Notes: a model not told the origin generated them from the letters alone. DNA of 11,227 nt from Bacteroidales bacterium (GCA_016936695.1 JAFGXK010000115.1:1-11227), one strand, 5' to 3'. Positions 1-6,995 are shown, counted from the first letter of the stretch. Made by a program: numbers and translations.

Positions 1-33
1 CTAGTGTTATGTTAAATATAATTTGACGTATAT
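1..33 (+). repeat. Left terminal inverted repeat of the IS630 element
   Basis: Aligned to the reverse complement of 1181-1213, the first 15 bases match perfectly. The match runs to 33 bases with mismatches only at positions 16, 22 and 29 (30 of 33). The TTTG at 22-25, a possible -33 promoter box, lies inside the repeat. Confidence 0.93.
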
Positions 34-55
34 TTAAAATATTTTTGTATATTTG
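22..55 (+). promoter_or_regulatory. Candidate transposase promoter, Bacteroidota type
   Basis: TATATTTG at 48-55 matches the Bacteroidota -7 consensus TAnnTTTG exactly. A TTTG at 22-25 could be the -33 box, but the spacer is 22 bases rather than the usual 19 or so. Transcription would begin around 61-63, a few bases before the ATG at 70, giving a very short leader. Confidence 0.45.
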
Positions 56-69
56 GGAAAAATATACAA

Positions 70-528
70 ATGATACGGTATAAAATTAAACTAACCAAAA
101 ACGAAGTAGAAGAACTTATGAATATAATCAATAAAGGTTCACATACTTCACAGACGTTCCGAACTGCTTACATTCTATTAAATTGCGATGAAGGCAAGTA
201 CTCACAGAAAGTGACCAACGAGCAGGTGAGCAAAGTTCTTAAGGTTGGTATGCGTACAATAGACAGGGTTAAGAAAAAATTCATTGACGAGGGTTTGGAT
301 GCCAGTCTTGAGAGACGACCAACAAGCCGGATTTATGACAGAAAAACAGATGGAGATATGGAGGCCAAATTGGTAACTCTTTGTTGCAGTGAACCGCCAA
401 AAGGATATGCAAAATGGTCATTAAGATTATTGGCGGATAAAATGGTAGAATTAAAATATGTAGAGAGTATATCTCATGTGACAGTGAGAAGCGTTCTAAA
501 AAAAACGAACTTAAGCCTTGGAAAATAA
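70..528 (+). CDS. IS630 transposase, N-terminal frame (DNA-binding half)
   Basis: These 152 residues are the DNA-binding half of an IS630-family transposase. Residues about 10-90 form a homeodomain-like helix-turn-helix; the stretch around NEQVSKVLKVGMRTIDRVKK looks like the recognition unit. A second winged-helix-like unit follows at about 105-145 (PPKGYAKWSLRLLADKM, then SHVTVRSVLKK), as usual in this family. The catalytic domain is absent because the frame ends at TAA 526-528. Family members normally continue after LKKN into ELKPWK-like sequence, and exactly that is encoded in the -1 frame from base 504. A -1 shift on the A-run at 498-505 would give one protein of about 377 residues, near normal length for the family. 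The shift may be programmed or a mutation. If translated alone, this product could bind the IS ends without catalysis. Confidence 0.88.
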   Translation: MIRYKIKLTKNEVEELMNIINKGSHTSQTFRTAYILLNCDEGKYSQKVTNEQVSKVLKVGMRTIDRVKKKFIDEGLDASLERRPTSRIYDRKTDGDMEAKLVTLCCSEPPKGYAKWSLRLLADKMVELKYVESISHVTVRSVLKKTNLSLGK

Positions 529-534
529 AAGGCT
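498..534 (+). promoter_or_regulatory. Probable programmed -1 frameshift signal (A-run plus stem-loop)
   Basis: A run of eight A (498-505) contains the slippery heptamer A AAA AAA in the correct phase: zero-frame codons are CTA AAA AAA ACG. After a -1 slip the next codon is AAC at 504-506, followed by the missing family sequence NELKPWKIKGW. Nine bases after the heptamer, AGCCTT (514-519) can pair with AAGGCT (529-534) around a 9-base loop that holds the zero-frame stop TAA (526-528). A slippery run with a stem-loop at this distance is the classic bacterial IS frameshift arrangement. A chance deletion in the A-run is the alternative. Confidence 0.6.
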
Positions 535-575
535 GGGTTATTCCTCCGGAGCAAAGCGGTGAGTTTGTTGCAAAT

Positions 576-1202
576 ATGGAACGGGTGCTGGATGTTTACA
601 AAAGACCTTATGATAAAGACTATCCGGTGATATGTATGGATGAATCACCAAAGCAGTTAATAGAAGAAGCAAAACTATCGATTGGAATGAGGCCAGGATA
701 TGAAGCAAGGGTAGATTATGAGTATATACGGAATGGTGTTGTAAATATTTTCATGGCAAACGAACCACTTAAAGGGAAGCGGTTAGTTGAAGTAACAGAA
801 TTTAAAACCAAGAAAGAATGGGCAATGTTCATAAAGGGAATTGCAGATGAGCATTACCCCAGAGCAAAGCGAATAACATTAGTGATGGATAATTATAATA
901 CTCATGGAGCATCGGCTTTTTATGAAACATTCAGACCTGAAGAAGCAAAAAGATTATGGGACAGGTTTGAATTTGTGTATACACCAAAACATGGTAGCTG
1001 GCTTAATATGGCTGAGATAGAGCTGCATGTACTAAACGGGCAATGTTTAAACCGGCATATTCCCACGATGGTTAAAATAAAAGAGGAAGTAGAGGCTTGG
1101 GAAAACAACCGGAACAACAAAAAAAGTAAGATAAACTGGCAGTTCACAAATAAGCAGGCAAGAGTGAAATTAAAGAGATTATATCCGTCAATTTATAATT
1201 AA
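576..1202 (+). CDS. IS630 transposase, C-terminal frame (DDE catalytic half)
   Basis: This is the catalytic RNase H-like half of the transposase (208 residues from the first ATG). Open, homologous sequence already begins at base 504 in this frame, so the ATG at 576 is probably not the real start; the half is best read as the continuation of the 70-528 frame after a -1 shift. The DDE triad is visible: D22 in CMDESPKQL, D105 in VMDNYNTH, and E147 in SWLNMAEIE. The TPKHGSWLNMAEIE block and the following QCLNRHIP are characteristic of IS630-type transposases. The D105-E147 gap is 41 residues. No catalytic residue is missing. The stop lies in the right inverted repeat. Confidence 0.9.
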   Translation: MERVLDVYKRPYDKDYPVICMDESPKQLIEEAKLSIGMRPGYEARVDYEYIRNGVVNIFMANEPLKGKRLVEVTEFKTKKEWAMFIKGIADEHYPRAKRITLVMDNYNTHGASAFYETFRPEEAKRLWDRFEFVYTPKHGSWLNMAEIELHVLNGQCLNRHIPTMVKIKEEVEAWENNRNNKKSKINWQFTNKQARVKLKRLYPSIYN

Positions 1203-1213
1203 CATAACACTAG
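1181..1213 (-). repeat. Right terminal inverted repeat of the IS630 element
   Basis: This is the inverted copy of 1-33, with 30 of 33 bases matching and the outer 15 identical. The transposase stop codon TAA (1200-1202) lies inside it, so coding sequence runs into the repeat. The element ends at CTAG (1210-1213). Confidence 0.93.
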
Positions 1214-1420
1214 TTTTCATCGCTTTGTTTTTTTATGGTTTAATATTTAATCCGGTTCAAAGGAAAACCATAATCGTGCGCGATAAAAAAATAAGGTGCT
1301 GAGCAGGCTGATCCTGATGCGGAACCGTAAATAAACGTGACTGAACCGGAAACAGGTGTCTAAAAGTATTGATTTTAGGCAAAATTATCTGAACTTTGGC
1401 CGAGTTTAAAAAAAGAGCGG
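1214..1420. other. Intergenic region between the IS and the flippase-like gene
   Basis: These 207 bases hold no convincing gene or RNA on either strand. They contain a 7-bp inverted pair, CCGGTTC (1252-1258) and GAACCGG (1343-1349), with a partial extra copy GAACCG at 1322-1327, of unknown meaning. A minus-strand ATG (1218-1220), preceded by A-rich sequence, sits 5 bases from the IS edge and reads into the IS; it may be the start of a divergent gene broken by the insertion. A plausible promoter for the next gene is at 1368-1398. Confidence 0.5.
1368..1398 (+). promoter_or_regulatory. Candidate promoter for the flippase/ABC transporter cluster
   Basis: ATTG (1368-1371), 19 bases, then GAACTTTG (1391-1398) resembles the Bacteroidota pattern TTTG-N19-TAnnTTTG, with one mismatch in each box. 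It ends 22 bases before the ATG at 1421, close to the spacing of the other candidate promoters in the window. Confidence 0.35.
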
Positions 1421-2503
1421 ATGTCCCACGACCGGCATTACAAACTTGTAAGCAGCTTGAAGCCTGGAAAAATCGCTCTGCCTGTGTTGATCGGGCTAGG
1501 AGTTGTTTTTTGGCTGATCGTAAAGGAGATAGACTCCGATGTAATGAGTCAGATCAGATTTACATGGAAGTCGGTATTCTGGCTTTTTGTTGCCTGGTTA
1601 TGCATGGTTGGAAGAGATCTCGGATATATGATCCGCATCAGAATATTATCCGAGAAAGATCTGAACTGGAGGCAGGCATTCAGGGTGATTATGCTGTGGG
1701 AATTTACATCGGCCCTTTCTCCGTCGACGGTGGGAGGAACGGCATTAGCAGTGGTCTTCATACATAAGGAAGGGATATCTGTAGGAAGAAGTACATCAAT
1801 AGTCCTTGCCACTTCGTTCCTGGATGAGTTATATTTCGTGATCATGTTCCCACTGATCCTGTTAATGGTGGGCAGCGATGTCCTTTTCACCACATCTCTT
1901 CAGGGAACAGGAATTGCTCTGCTCAACAACCTTGTAATAGTGGCTGTTATAGGTTATGTTGTAATCCTTGCATGGGTTCTTCTGGTTGGATATGGCCTGT
2001 TCATCAATCCCGTTAAAATAAGGAACGTCATTATCTGGTTCTTCAAGCTTCCCCTGCTCAAAAAGTGGCACGAGTCAGCGGTAAAAACCGGGGACGACAT
2101 CGTTGAAAGCTCACAGGAGCTTAAAAAGAAACCATTTTTTTTCTGGATTAAGGCATTTACCGCTACTTTTCTGTCGTGGACCTCAAGGTATTGGGTGGTC
2201 AATGCCATACTGCTCGGTTTTTTTATCGTGAAAGATCATCTGCTAATCTTCGCCCGCCAGCTGGTGACCTGGATCATGATGATAATCAGCCCTACACCAG
2301 GGGGCAGCGGATTTGCCGAACTGATACTTGGAAGATTCATCTCCGACGCAATCCAGGCTGATCCGGCAATTGTCGGAAGCCTTGCTCTTGCTATAGCAAT
2401 AATTTGGAGGATTGTAAGTTATTATCCTTACCTGATTATCGGTGCTTCAATAGTTCCTGGCTGGATTCAGAAAAAGTTCGTCAGGCAGGCAAAGAAGAGG
2501 TAA
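1421..2503 (+). CDS. Flippase-like integral membrane protein (LPG synthase TM-domain family)
   Basis: This 360-residue multi-pass inner-membrane protein belongs to the lysylphosphatidylglycerol synthase transmembrane / YbhN-like (UPF0104) family, related to the flippase half of MprF. Hydrophobic segments lie at about 19-34, 51-66, 125-150, 168-193, 245-270, 280-290 and 316-345. Two conserved blocks support the family: SALSPSTVGGTALAVVF (97-113) and SPTPGGSGFAELILG (290-304), the latter very typical. There is no cytosolic aminoacyl-transfer domain, so it is a stand-alone flippase-like domain and not a full MprF. The start ATG is preceded by AAAGAGCGG, a poor ribosome site, normal in this phylum. 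The ABC transporter gene starts 17 bases after its stop, so the two are probably cotranscribed. A role in moving or handling a membrane lipid or lipid-linked precursor is inferred; the substrate is unknown. Confidence 0.85.
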   Translation: MSHDRHYKLVSSLKPGKIALPVLIGLGVVFWLIVKEIDSDVMSQIRFTWKSVFWLFVAWLCMVGRDLGYMIRIRILSEKDLNWRQAFRVIMLWEFTSALSPSTVGGTALAVVFIHKEGISVGRSTSIVLATSFLDELYFVIMFPLILLMVGSDVLFTTSLQGTGIALLNNLVIVAVIGYVVILAWVLLVGYGLFINPVKIRNVIIWFFKLPLLKKWHESAVKTGDDIVESSQELKKKPFFFWIKAFTATFLSWTSRYWVVNAILLGFFIVKDHLLIFARQLVTWIMMIISPTPGGSGFAELILGRFISDAIQADPAIVGSLALAIAIIWRIVSYYPYLIIGASIVPGWIQKKFVRQAKKR

Positions 2504-2520
2504 GTGTACATAGCTGAAAA

Positions 2521-5500
2521 ATGAGCGAGGAAATCCTTAAGGCATTAATGGAGTTGTTTGCTCTTGTCGTAAGACAGGATGGCGGATTTCTTGAAAAAGA
2601 GCGCGAGTATGTCGCCGGCTTTCTCGAAAAGCAGCTGAGCTCGAACCTTATGATCAGGTACCTGCTCATGTTCGACGAATACATCGGGCCGTCAAATACC
2701 GGAGAAGAGATTCCCAGCAACGATTTCCCGTCGGTTCAGGATTCGGAAAAAATCCTCAACATTTGCAGTAAGATTAACAGAACACTAAACAGGAAGCAGA
2801 AGACAATCGTACTCATCCGCCTTTATGAACTTGTCAATTCCAGCAAAAGATACACTCCGCGCCGGCAAAAGGTAATTTCCATCGTTGCCGAAGTGTTTAA
2901 GACACTTCCTGATGAAAAAAAATCAATCGAGGAATTTGTCCTCTGCACTGAACCGCAAAGAATCCGGGATCCACATATAATTGTCCTTCAGCCGGGCACA
3001 ACGGTTTGTGAACTGTGCCACAAGATGCATGAAGGATACTCCGACACCTGGATTTTGTTTCTCAGGATCCCCAGTGTCGATCTCTGCTTCACCAGGTATT
3101 TCGCTAATGAACAACTTCTTCTGAACGGAGTTCCCGTCGGATCGCTGGCAATCCATTCTTTTCCCAAGGGCAGTTCGTTGCGACTGCTGAACAGACAGGC
3201 ATTTTACTATAGTGATGTCAGTTCGAAATTCCTTTCGGAAAAAATCACGCAGAAGATATCTTTTAATGTAACCAAGATAAGCTACAGGCCCGACAACAAG
3301 CACCGTACCCTTGTGAATGTATCCTTATCGGCCGAACAGGGGAACCTGGTAGGTATTATGGGGGCCAGCGGTTCAGGAAAGACAACCCTGCTTAACCTGA
3401 TGTCGGGAATACTGGAACCTTCATCGGGAACAGTAACTCTCAACAGCCTTGACATAGTGAAGGACAAGGAGAAACTCGAGGGGGTAATGGGGCTTGTTCC
3501 GCAGGATGACCTGCTGATAGAAGAACTTACGGTGTTTGAAAACCTCTACTATGCCGCCTGCCAGTGCTTCGGAGGAATGTCAGAGAAAGTGATCATCAGA
3601 ACCGTGGAAAAAACTCTCGGTTTGCTTGGGCTGTCAGACAAGAGCGACCTGAAGGTGGGAAGTCCCCTTAAAAAAGTGATATCAGGAGGACAACGCAAGA
3701 GACTGAATATTGCACTGGAACTTATCCGCGAACCTTCGGTACTGTTCCTCGATGAACCAACATCGGGACTCTCATCCAGGGATTCGGAGAACATTATGGA
3801 TCTCCTCAGGGAACTGACCCTGAAGGGGAAACTTATTTTCACAGTCATTCATCAGCCCTCTTCGGACATCTTCAAGATGTTCGACAAGGTGGCAATACTC
3901 GATCAGGGGGGATACCTTGCCTACTTCGGCAACCCGGTTGAATCGGTAATTCATTTCAAATCACTCGATTATCAGATAAATGCCACTCAGGGCGAGTGCC
4001 CCTCATGCGGCAGTGTAAACCCGGACACGATATTCAAGATAGTTGAAGCGCAAGTAGTGGATGAGTTTGGAAACTACACTGATAAACGAAAGGTCAAACC
4101 CAGGCAATGGGCTACCAGATTCAAGATATTGAACACCGCCGAACCTGTAAAGGAAGTTACTGAAGCTCCCGGAAAGAACCTTGCCAAACCGGGCATGCTG
4201 AGGCAATACCTCCTCTACATGGCACGCGACCTTAAAAGCAAAATGTCGAATATCCAGTATGTTACGCTTACTCTGCTGGAAGCTCCGGTGCTTGCCTTTA
4301 TGCTTGCCTTCATAATAAAATACATCCCTGATCCTGATTCTGATGCGTATCACTTTTCAGGAAATGATAACATTCCCGTATATATCTTTATGAGTATCAT
4401 AGTCGCAGTATTCCTCGGACTCACGATAAGTGCAGAGGAAATATTCCGCGACCGCAACATGCTTAGGAGGGAAAGGTTCCTTAATCTGAGCAGGAACAGC
4501 TATCTGCTCTCAAAAGTCACAATACTGATGGGCATCTCGGCCATTCAGTCGCTGCTTTTTGTTGTTGTGGCAAATCCGATTCTCGGAATAAAGGGCATGT
4601 CAATGACATACTGGCTTGCCCTGTTCGCCTCCGCCTTTACCGCCAATATGATCGGACTTATCATTTCGGCATCATTCAATTCGGTGATCACAATATACAT
4701 CGTGATCCCTCTTCTGCTGATCCCGATGATGGTGCTCAGCGGCGCGATGTTCTCATTCGACAAGCTGAACCGTACCATCACCCGGCCCGACAAGGTGCCG
4801 CTTATTGCCGAATTCATGCCTACCCGCTGGACCTACGAAGCTCTTATGGTAAGCCAGTTCAAGGACAACAGGTACAGTTCGCTCGTCTATACCGCTGATG
4901 GGGATACATATTACTCCCTTCAGAAAAAAATCAGCCAGGCTGACTTCAATACGGTTAACCGTCTTCCTCATCTGTCAGCAATACTTGAGACTGTTTCTGA
5001 GGAATACGATCTGCCCGAAAAGAAGAAAAACGCGGAGGACGACCTGGCCCTGATACGGAATGAACTCGGCAAAATTACAGCCACTACAGGAACCGGTGTA
5101 TTCAGTCAGATTAACGAGCTTTATCCCGGGAGATTCAACCGGGCTGTCGCCGGCTCCCTGTCGGAATACCTGAAAGAGCTTGCCCTCTTCTTCAACAATC
5201 AGGTTAATGAAGCTGAAAGGATAAAGGATGAGTTTGTCAACCTCAACAAGGACAAGCTGAAAAAGCTGGAAAAGAACTATTACAATTATAAACTTGAGGA
5301 AATAGTAACCAGGTATTATGACCCCGATAAGATAATAACCTTCAGAAACTCTCTCATCCAGAACACCGATCCGGTTTATCTCGACCCTGCCGAACGAGGA
5401 CTCCTGAATTTCAGAACCCATTTCTTCGCGCCTTCAAAGAATATAGGCGGAAAAAGAGTTGACACTTATACTTTCAATATAACCGTGCTTTTTTTAAGCT

Positions 5501-5589
5501 CATTTCTGCTTTATCTGATATTATATTTTGATCTCTTATCAGTGACAGTCAAAAAGATTGCCAGATACCGGACACGAAAAACGGACTGA
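2521..5589 (+). CDS. ABCG-type ABC transporter with TerB-like and FHA-like N-terminal regions
   Basis: This 1022-residue fused half-transporter has several parts in order. An acidic helical N-terminus (1-140; LFALVVRQDGGFLEKEREYV) resembles TerB/DjlA-type domains. A beta-rich, FHA-like region follows at about 150-235. The nucleotide-binding domain shows Walker A GASGSGKTT (281-289), Q-loop Q328, signature SGGQ (388-391), Walker B VLFLDE (407-412) and switch H444. An ABCG-type membrane domain has six segments at about 583-601, 619-636, 661-683, 695-717, 722-744 and 983-1006. The ATP site looks functional, but the D-loop reads SGLSS where ABCG proteins usually have SGLDS. The loop between segments 5 and 6 (about 745-982) is some 240 residues, with charged, coiled-coil-like helices near 880-930, far larger than in eukaryotic ABCG proteins. 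Cysteine pairs occur at 163/166 and 493/496. It probably works as a dimer. Direction and substrate are unknown; export is the usual ABCG role. The upstream gene ends 17 bases before the start. Confidence 0.88.
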   Translation: MSEEILKALMELFALVVRQDGGFLEKEREYVAGFLEKQLSSNLMIRYLLMFDEYIGPSNTGEEIPSNDFPSVQDSEKILNICSKINRTLNRKQKTIVLIRLYELVNSSKRYTPRRQKVISIVAEVFKTLPDEKKSIEEFVLCTEPQRIRDPHIIVLQPGTTVCELCHKMHEGYSDTWILFLRIPSVDLCFTRYFANEQLLLNGVPVGSLAIHSFPKGSSLRLLNRQAFYYSDVSSKFLSEKITQKISFNVTKISYRPDNKHRTLVNVSLSAEQGNLVGIMGASGSGKTTLLNLMSGILEPSSGTVTLNSLDIVKDKEKLEGVMGLVPQDDLLIEELTVFENLYYAACQCFGGMSEKVIIRTVEKTLGLLGLSDKSDLKVGSPLKKVISGGQRKRLNIALELIREPSVLFLDEPTSGLSSRDSENIMDLLRELTLKGKLIFTVIHQPSSDIFKMFDKVAILDQGGYLAYFGNPVESVIHFKSLDYQINATQGECPSCGSVNPDTIFKIVEAQVVDEFGNYTDKRKVKPRQWATRFKILNTAEPVKEVTEAPGKNLAKPGMLRQYLLYMARDLKSKMSNIQYVTLTLLEAPVLAFMLAFIIKYIPDPDSDAYHFSGNDNIPVYIFMSIIVAVFLGLTISAEEIFRDRNMLRRERFLNLSRNSYLLSKVTILMGISAIQSLLFVVVANPILGIKGMSMTYWLALFASAFTANMIGLIISASFNSVITIYIVIPLLLIPMMVLSGAMFSFDKLNRTITRPDKVPLIAEFMPTRWTYEALMVSQFKDNRYSSLVYTADGDTYYSLQKKISQADFNTVNRLPHLSAILETVSEEYDLPEKKKNAEDDLALIRNELGKITATTGTGVFSQINELYPGRFNRAVAGSLSEYLKELALFFNNQVNEAERIKDEFVNLNKDKLKKLEKNYYNYKLEEIVTRYYDPDKIITFRNSLIQNTDPVYLDPAERGLLNFRTHFFAPSKNIGGKRVDTYTFNITVLFLSSFLLYLILYFDLLSVTVKKIARYRTRKTD

Positions 5590-5614
5590 AATGACTGGTA
5601 AATGTGTTTTTTTA

Positions 5615-5622
5615 TATTTTTG
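5615..5622 (+). promoter_or_regulatory. Candidate promoter -7 box for the lipoprotein gene
   Basis: TATTTTTG matches TAnnTTTG exactly and ends 23 bases before the ATG at 5646. No good TTTG box is found 19 bases upstream (TGAC at 5592-5595). The 56-base gap after the transporter gene, longer than the gaps on either side of it in the cluster, fits a separate promoter. Confidence 0.4.
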
Positions 5623-5645
5623 TATTAACCAATAGATAATCCTTC

Positions 5646-6551
5646 ATGAAAGGAAGAGCATTTTTTCTGGCCCTCGTGGCGGGCCTGGCATTGTGTGCAT
5701 GCCATAACAACACGAAGAAATCTGGTGAATTCAAGCTGGCAGGTTCTGAAACAATGTATCAAGCAATCGTGCCGGAGGATGATTTCACTTCAGATATCTC
5801 AATGAATTTCTCATCACCCGTCGAGATAGCTAATCTGCTTCAGATTCAGGGGGTACCTTTTTCACAGGGATACCTCGCTTCATCATTGAAGGCGACCGAT
5901 CAGACTTCATCATTTGACAAGGCGATTGCAATGGGTATACTGGGCGCCGACCTTGGCTACCTTAACATATATGAGAAGACAGGTAATTCCATAGAGGTCC
6001 TTTCGTCGATCAGGAAGCTTGCCGAAGGACTGAACGTGGGGCAGTATTTCGACTTTGAAACCATTAAAAGGCTTTCGCTGAGCAAATCAAACCTCGATTC
6101 ACTCCTTTTCCTGTCCATCGACTCCTACAACCAGATTGACAGATATCTTACTGAAAACAACCGTGGTCAGTTGTCGGCACTGATTATAATAGGAGCCTGG
6201 ATCGAAGCTCAGTACCTTGCAACACAAGTAATAAGGATTTATCCCGATCATCTGCTGAGAGACCGTATCGGGGAACAGAAGAATTTCCTGAGTGAGTTGA
6301 TAAGTATGGCGGAACCATATTGCAGCCTTGACCGGCAGTTTACCGAACTGTGCTCCCAGTTGAAAGAGATCTCCTCAAAATACGACGAGGTGGAAATCAG
6401 TTATACCCAGGGCGAACCCGTCAGCTCTGAAAAGGATGGCGGCCTGTTGGTAACTCAGACCGGGACCAGCAAAGTCGAAATGACGGATGAACAACTTGAA
6501 GCCATTATAGATGTAACTGAAAAAATTAGAAATCTACTGATTATCAAATAA
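5646..6551 (+). CDS. Predicted lipoprotein, helical, function unknown
   Basis: This 301-residue protein has a lipoprotein signal: MKGR, a hydrophobic stretch, then LCAC with C19 as the likely lipidated cysteine (C17 is a poorer alternative because Leu is at -1). The sequence after C19 (HNNTKKSG) lacks the acidic run that sends Bacteroidota lipoproteins to the cell surface, so a periplasm-facing location is more likely. The mature part is mostly helical without tandem repeats; notable stretches are SSPVEIANLLQIQGVPF, AIAMGILGADLGYLNIY and IIIGAWIEAQYLATQVIR. It resembles a conserved but unnamed group that I associate with Bacteroidota, and I know of no function. The next gene begins 5 bases after its stop, so the two are surely coupled. 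Placed after the transporter, it may act with it at the envelope; this is inference. Confidence 0.8.
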   Translation: MKGRAFFLALVAGLALCACHNNTKKSGEFKLAGSETMYQAIVPEDDFTSDISMNFSSPVEIANLLQIQGVPFSQGYLASSLKATDQTSSFDKAIAMGILGADLGYLNIYEKTGNSIEVLSSIRKLAEGLNVGQYFDFETIKRLSLSKSNLDSLLFLSIDSYNQIDRYLTENNRGQLSALIIIGAWIEAQYLATQVIRIYPDHLLRDRIGEQKNFLSELISMAEPYCSLDRQFTELCSQLKEISSKYDEVEISYTQGEPVSSEKDGGLLVTQTGTSKVEMTDEQLEAIIDVTEKIRNLLIIK

Positions 6552-6556
6552 CTACC

Positions 6557-6994
6557 ATGAAACGACTTTTTCTTGGATTACTGATGCTGCTGCCAGCGAT
6601 TGCATTTATTTCCTCGCAGGCTCCACATGATCCGCTTGTGAGCAAATGCCTGCAAAGTATCGGACCGAATGCAAAATATCTTAAGGATTTCAGAATCCAG
6701 CTGGGAGAAAGTTCAGCCGGAGAAACTTTCAGATACAAAGCCAGTATGTTCTTGTGGAAGGATACAAAATACAGGTTTACCCTTTGCACTTCGGATAACT
6801 CAAAAGGCCAGCTGATACTAACCGTAAAAGACAAAGACAACAATAATATAGCGTCATCTGTAGACTTCAACTCCGGAACCGTTTATGCCTACATCGATCT
6901 GATATGCAACAGAAGTGAAGTCTACCAGATATGGTTTGACTTCAACCAAGGGCACTCAGGGTCGGGAGTGGTTATTGTGTCGATGATCCAGTAG
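6557..6994 (+). CDS. Small secreted protein, probably beta-rich, function unknown
   Basis: This 145-residue protein has a clear Sec signal peptide: MKR, a hydrophobic core to about residue 18, and likely cleavage near SSQA (19-22). The mature part alternates short hydrophobic and polar stretches (TKYRFTLCTS, GQLILTVKDKDNNN, VYQIWFDF, GSGVVIVSMI), suggesting a small beta-sandwich, as in pre-peptidase C-terminal-like or other carbohydrate-binding folds. That is fold inference only. Three cysteines (31, 77, 117) remain after processing. It lies 5 bases after the lipoprotein gene and ends one base before the stop of the convergent DUF6427-like gene. I do not recognise a named family. It may be a partner of the lipoprotein in the periplasm or outer membrane. 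Confidence 0.78.
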   Translation: MKRLFLGLLMLLPAIAFISSQAPHDPLVSKCLQSIGPNAKYLKDFRIQLGESSAGETFRYKASMFLWKDTKYRFTLCTSDNSKGQLILTVKDKDNNNIASSVDFNSGTVYAYIDLICNRSEVYQIWFDFNQGHSGSGVVIVSMIQ

Positions 6995-6995
6995 C

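Larger units (their letters stand above)
1..1213 (+). mobile_element. Complete IS630-family insertion sequence
   Basis: The element is delimited by 33-bp imperfect inverted repeats (1-33 and 1181-1213) and carries a transposase with the IS630/Tc1-mariner DDE motifs. Both outer ends read CTAG. IS630-family elements are known to insert at TA, often within CTAG, and to duplicate the TA, so the TA at 2-3 and the TA at 1211-1212 are probably the target duplication. The element is visibly AT-richer than the genes to its right, as expected for an acquired element. Both ends look intact. The transposase is split across two frames, so activity depends on whether the frame change is programmed or a mutation. 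The left flank lies outside the window, so the insertion context is known on one side only. Confidence 0.93.

Noticed and set aside
1263..1285. ATCG-TGCG-CGAT hairpin followed by an A-run as a terminator
   Set aside because: The stem is only 4 bp, and on neither strand is it followed by a T-run.
1396..1767. 123-residue plus-strand open frame overlapping the start of the flippase-like gene
   Set aside because: It lies in another frame of a well-supported membrane protein, begins before that gene's ATG and has no recognisable domain or credible composition.
3007..3021. CXXCH motif as a c-type heme site
   Set aside because: The motif is in a predicted cytosolic region of the transporter, while c-type heme attachment occurs in the periplasm. 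A metal or redox role is only a possibility.
4975..5421. 148-residue minus-strand open frame inside the transporter gene
   Set aside because: It is the reverse strand of the transporter periplasmic loop; its hydrophobic look comes from the complement of charged, lysine- and glutamate-rich codons.
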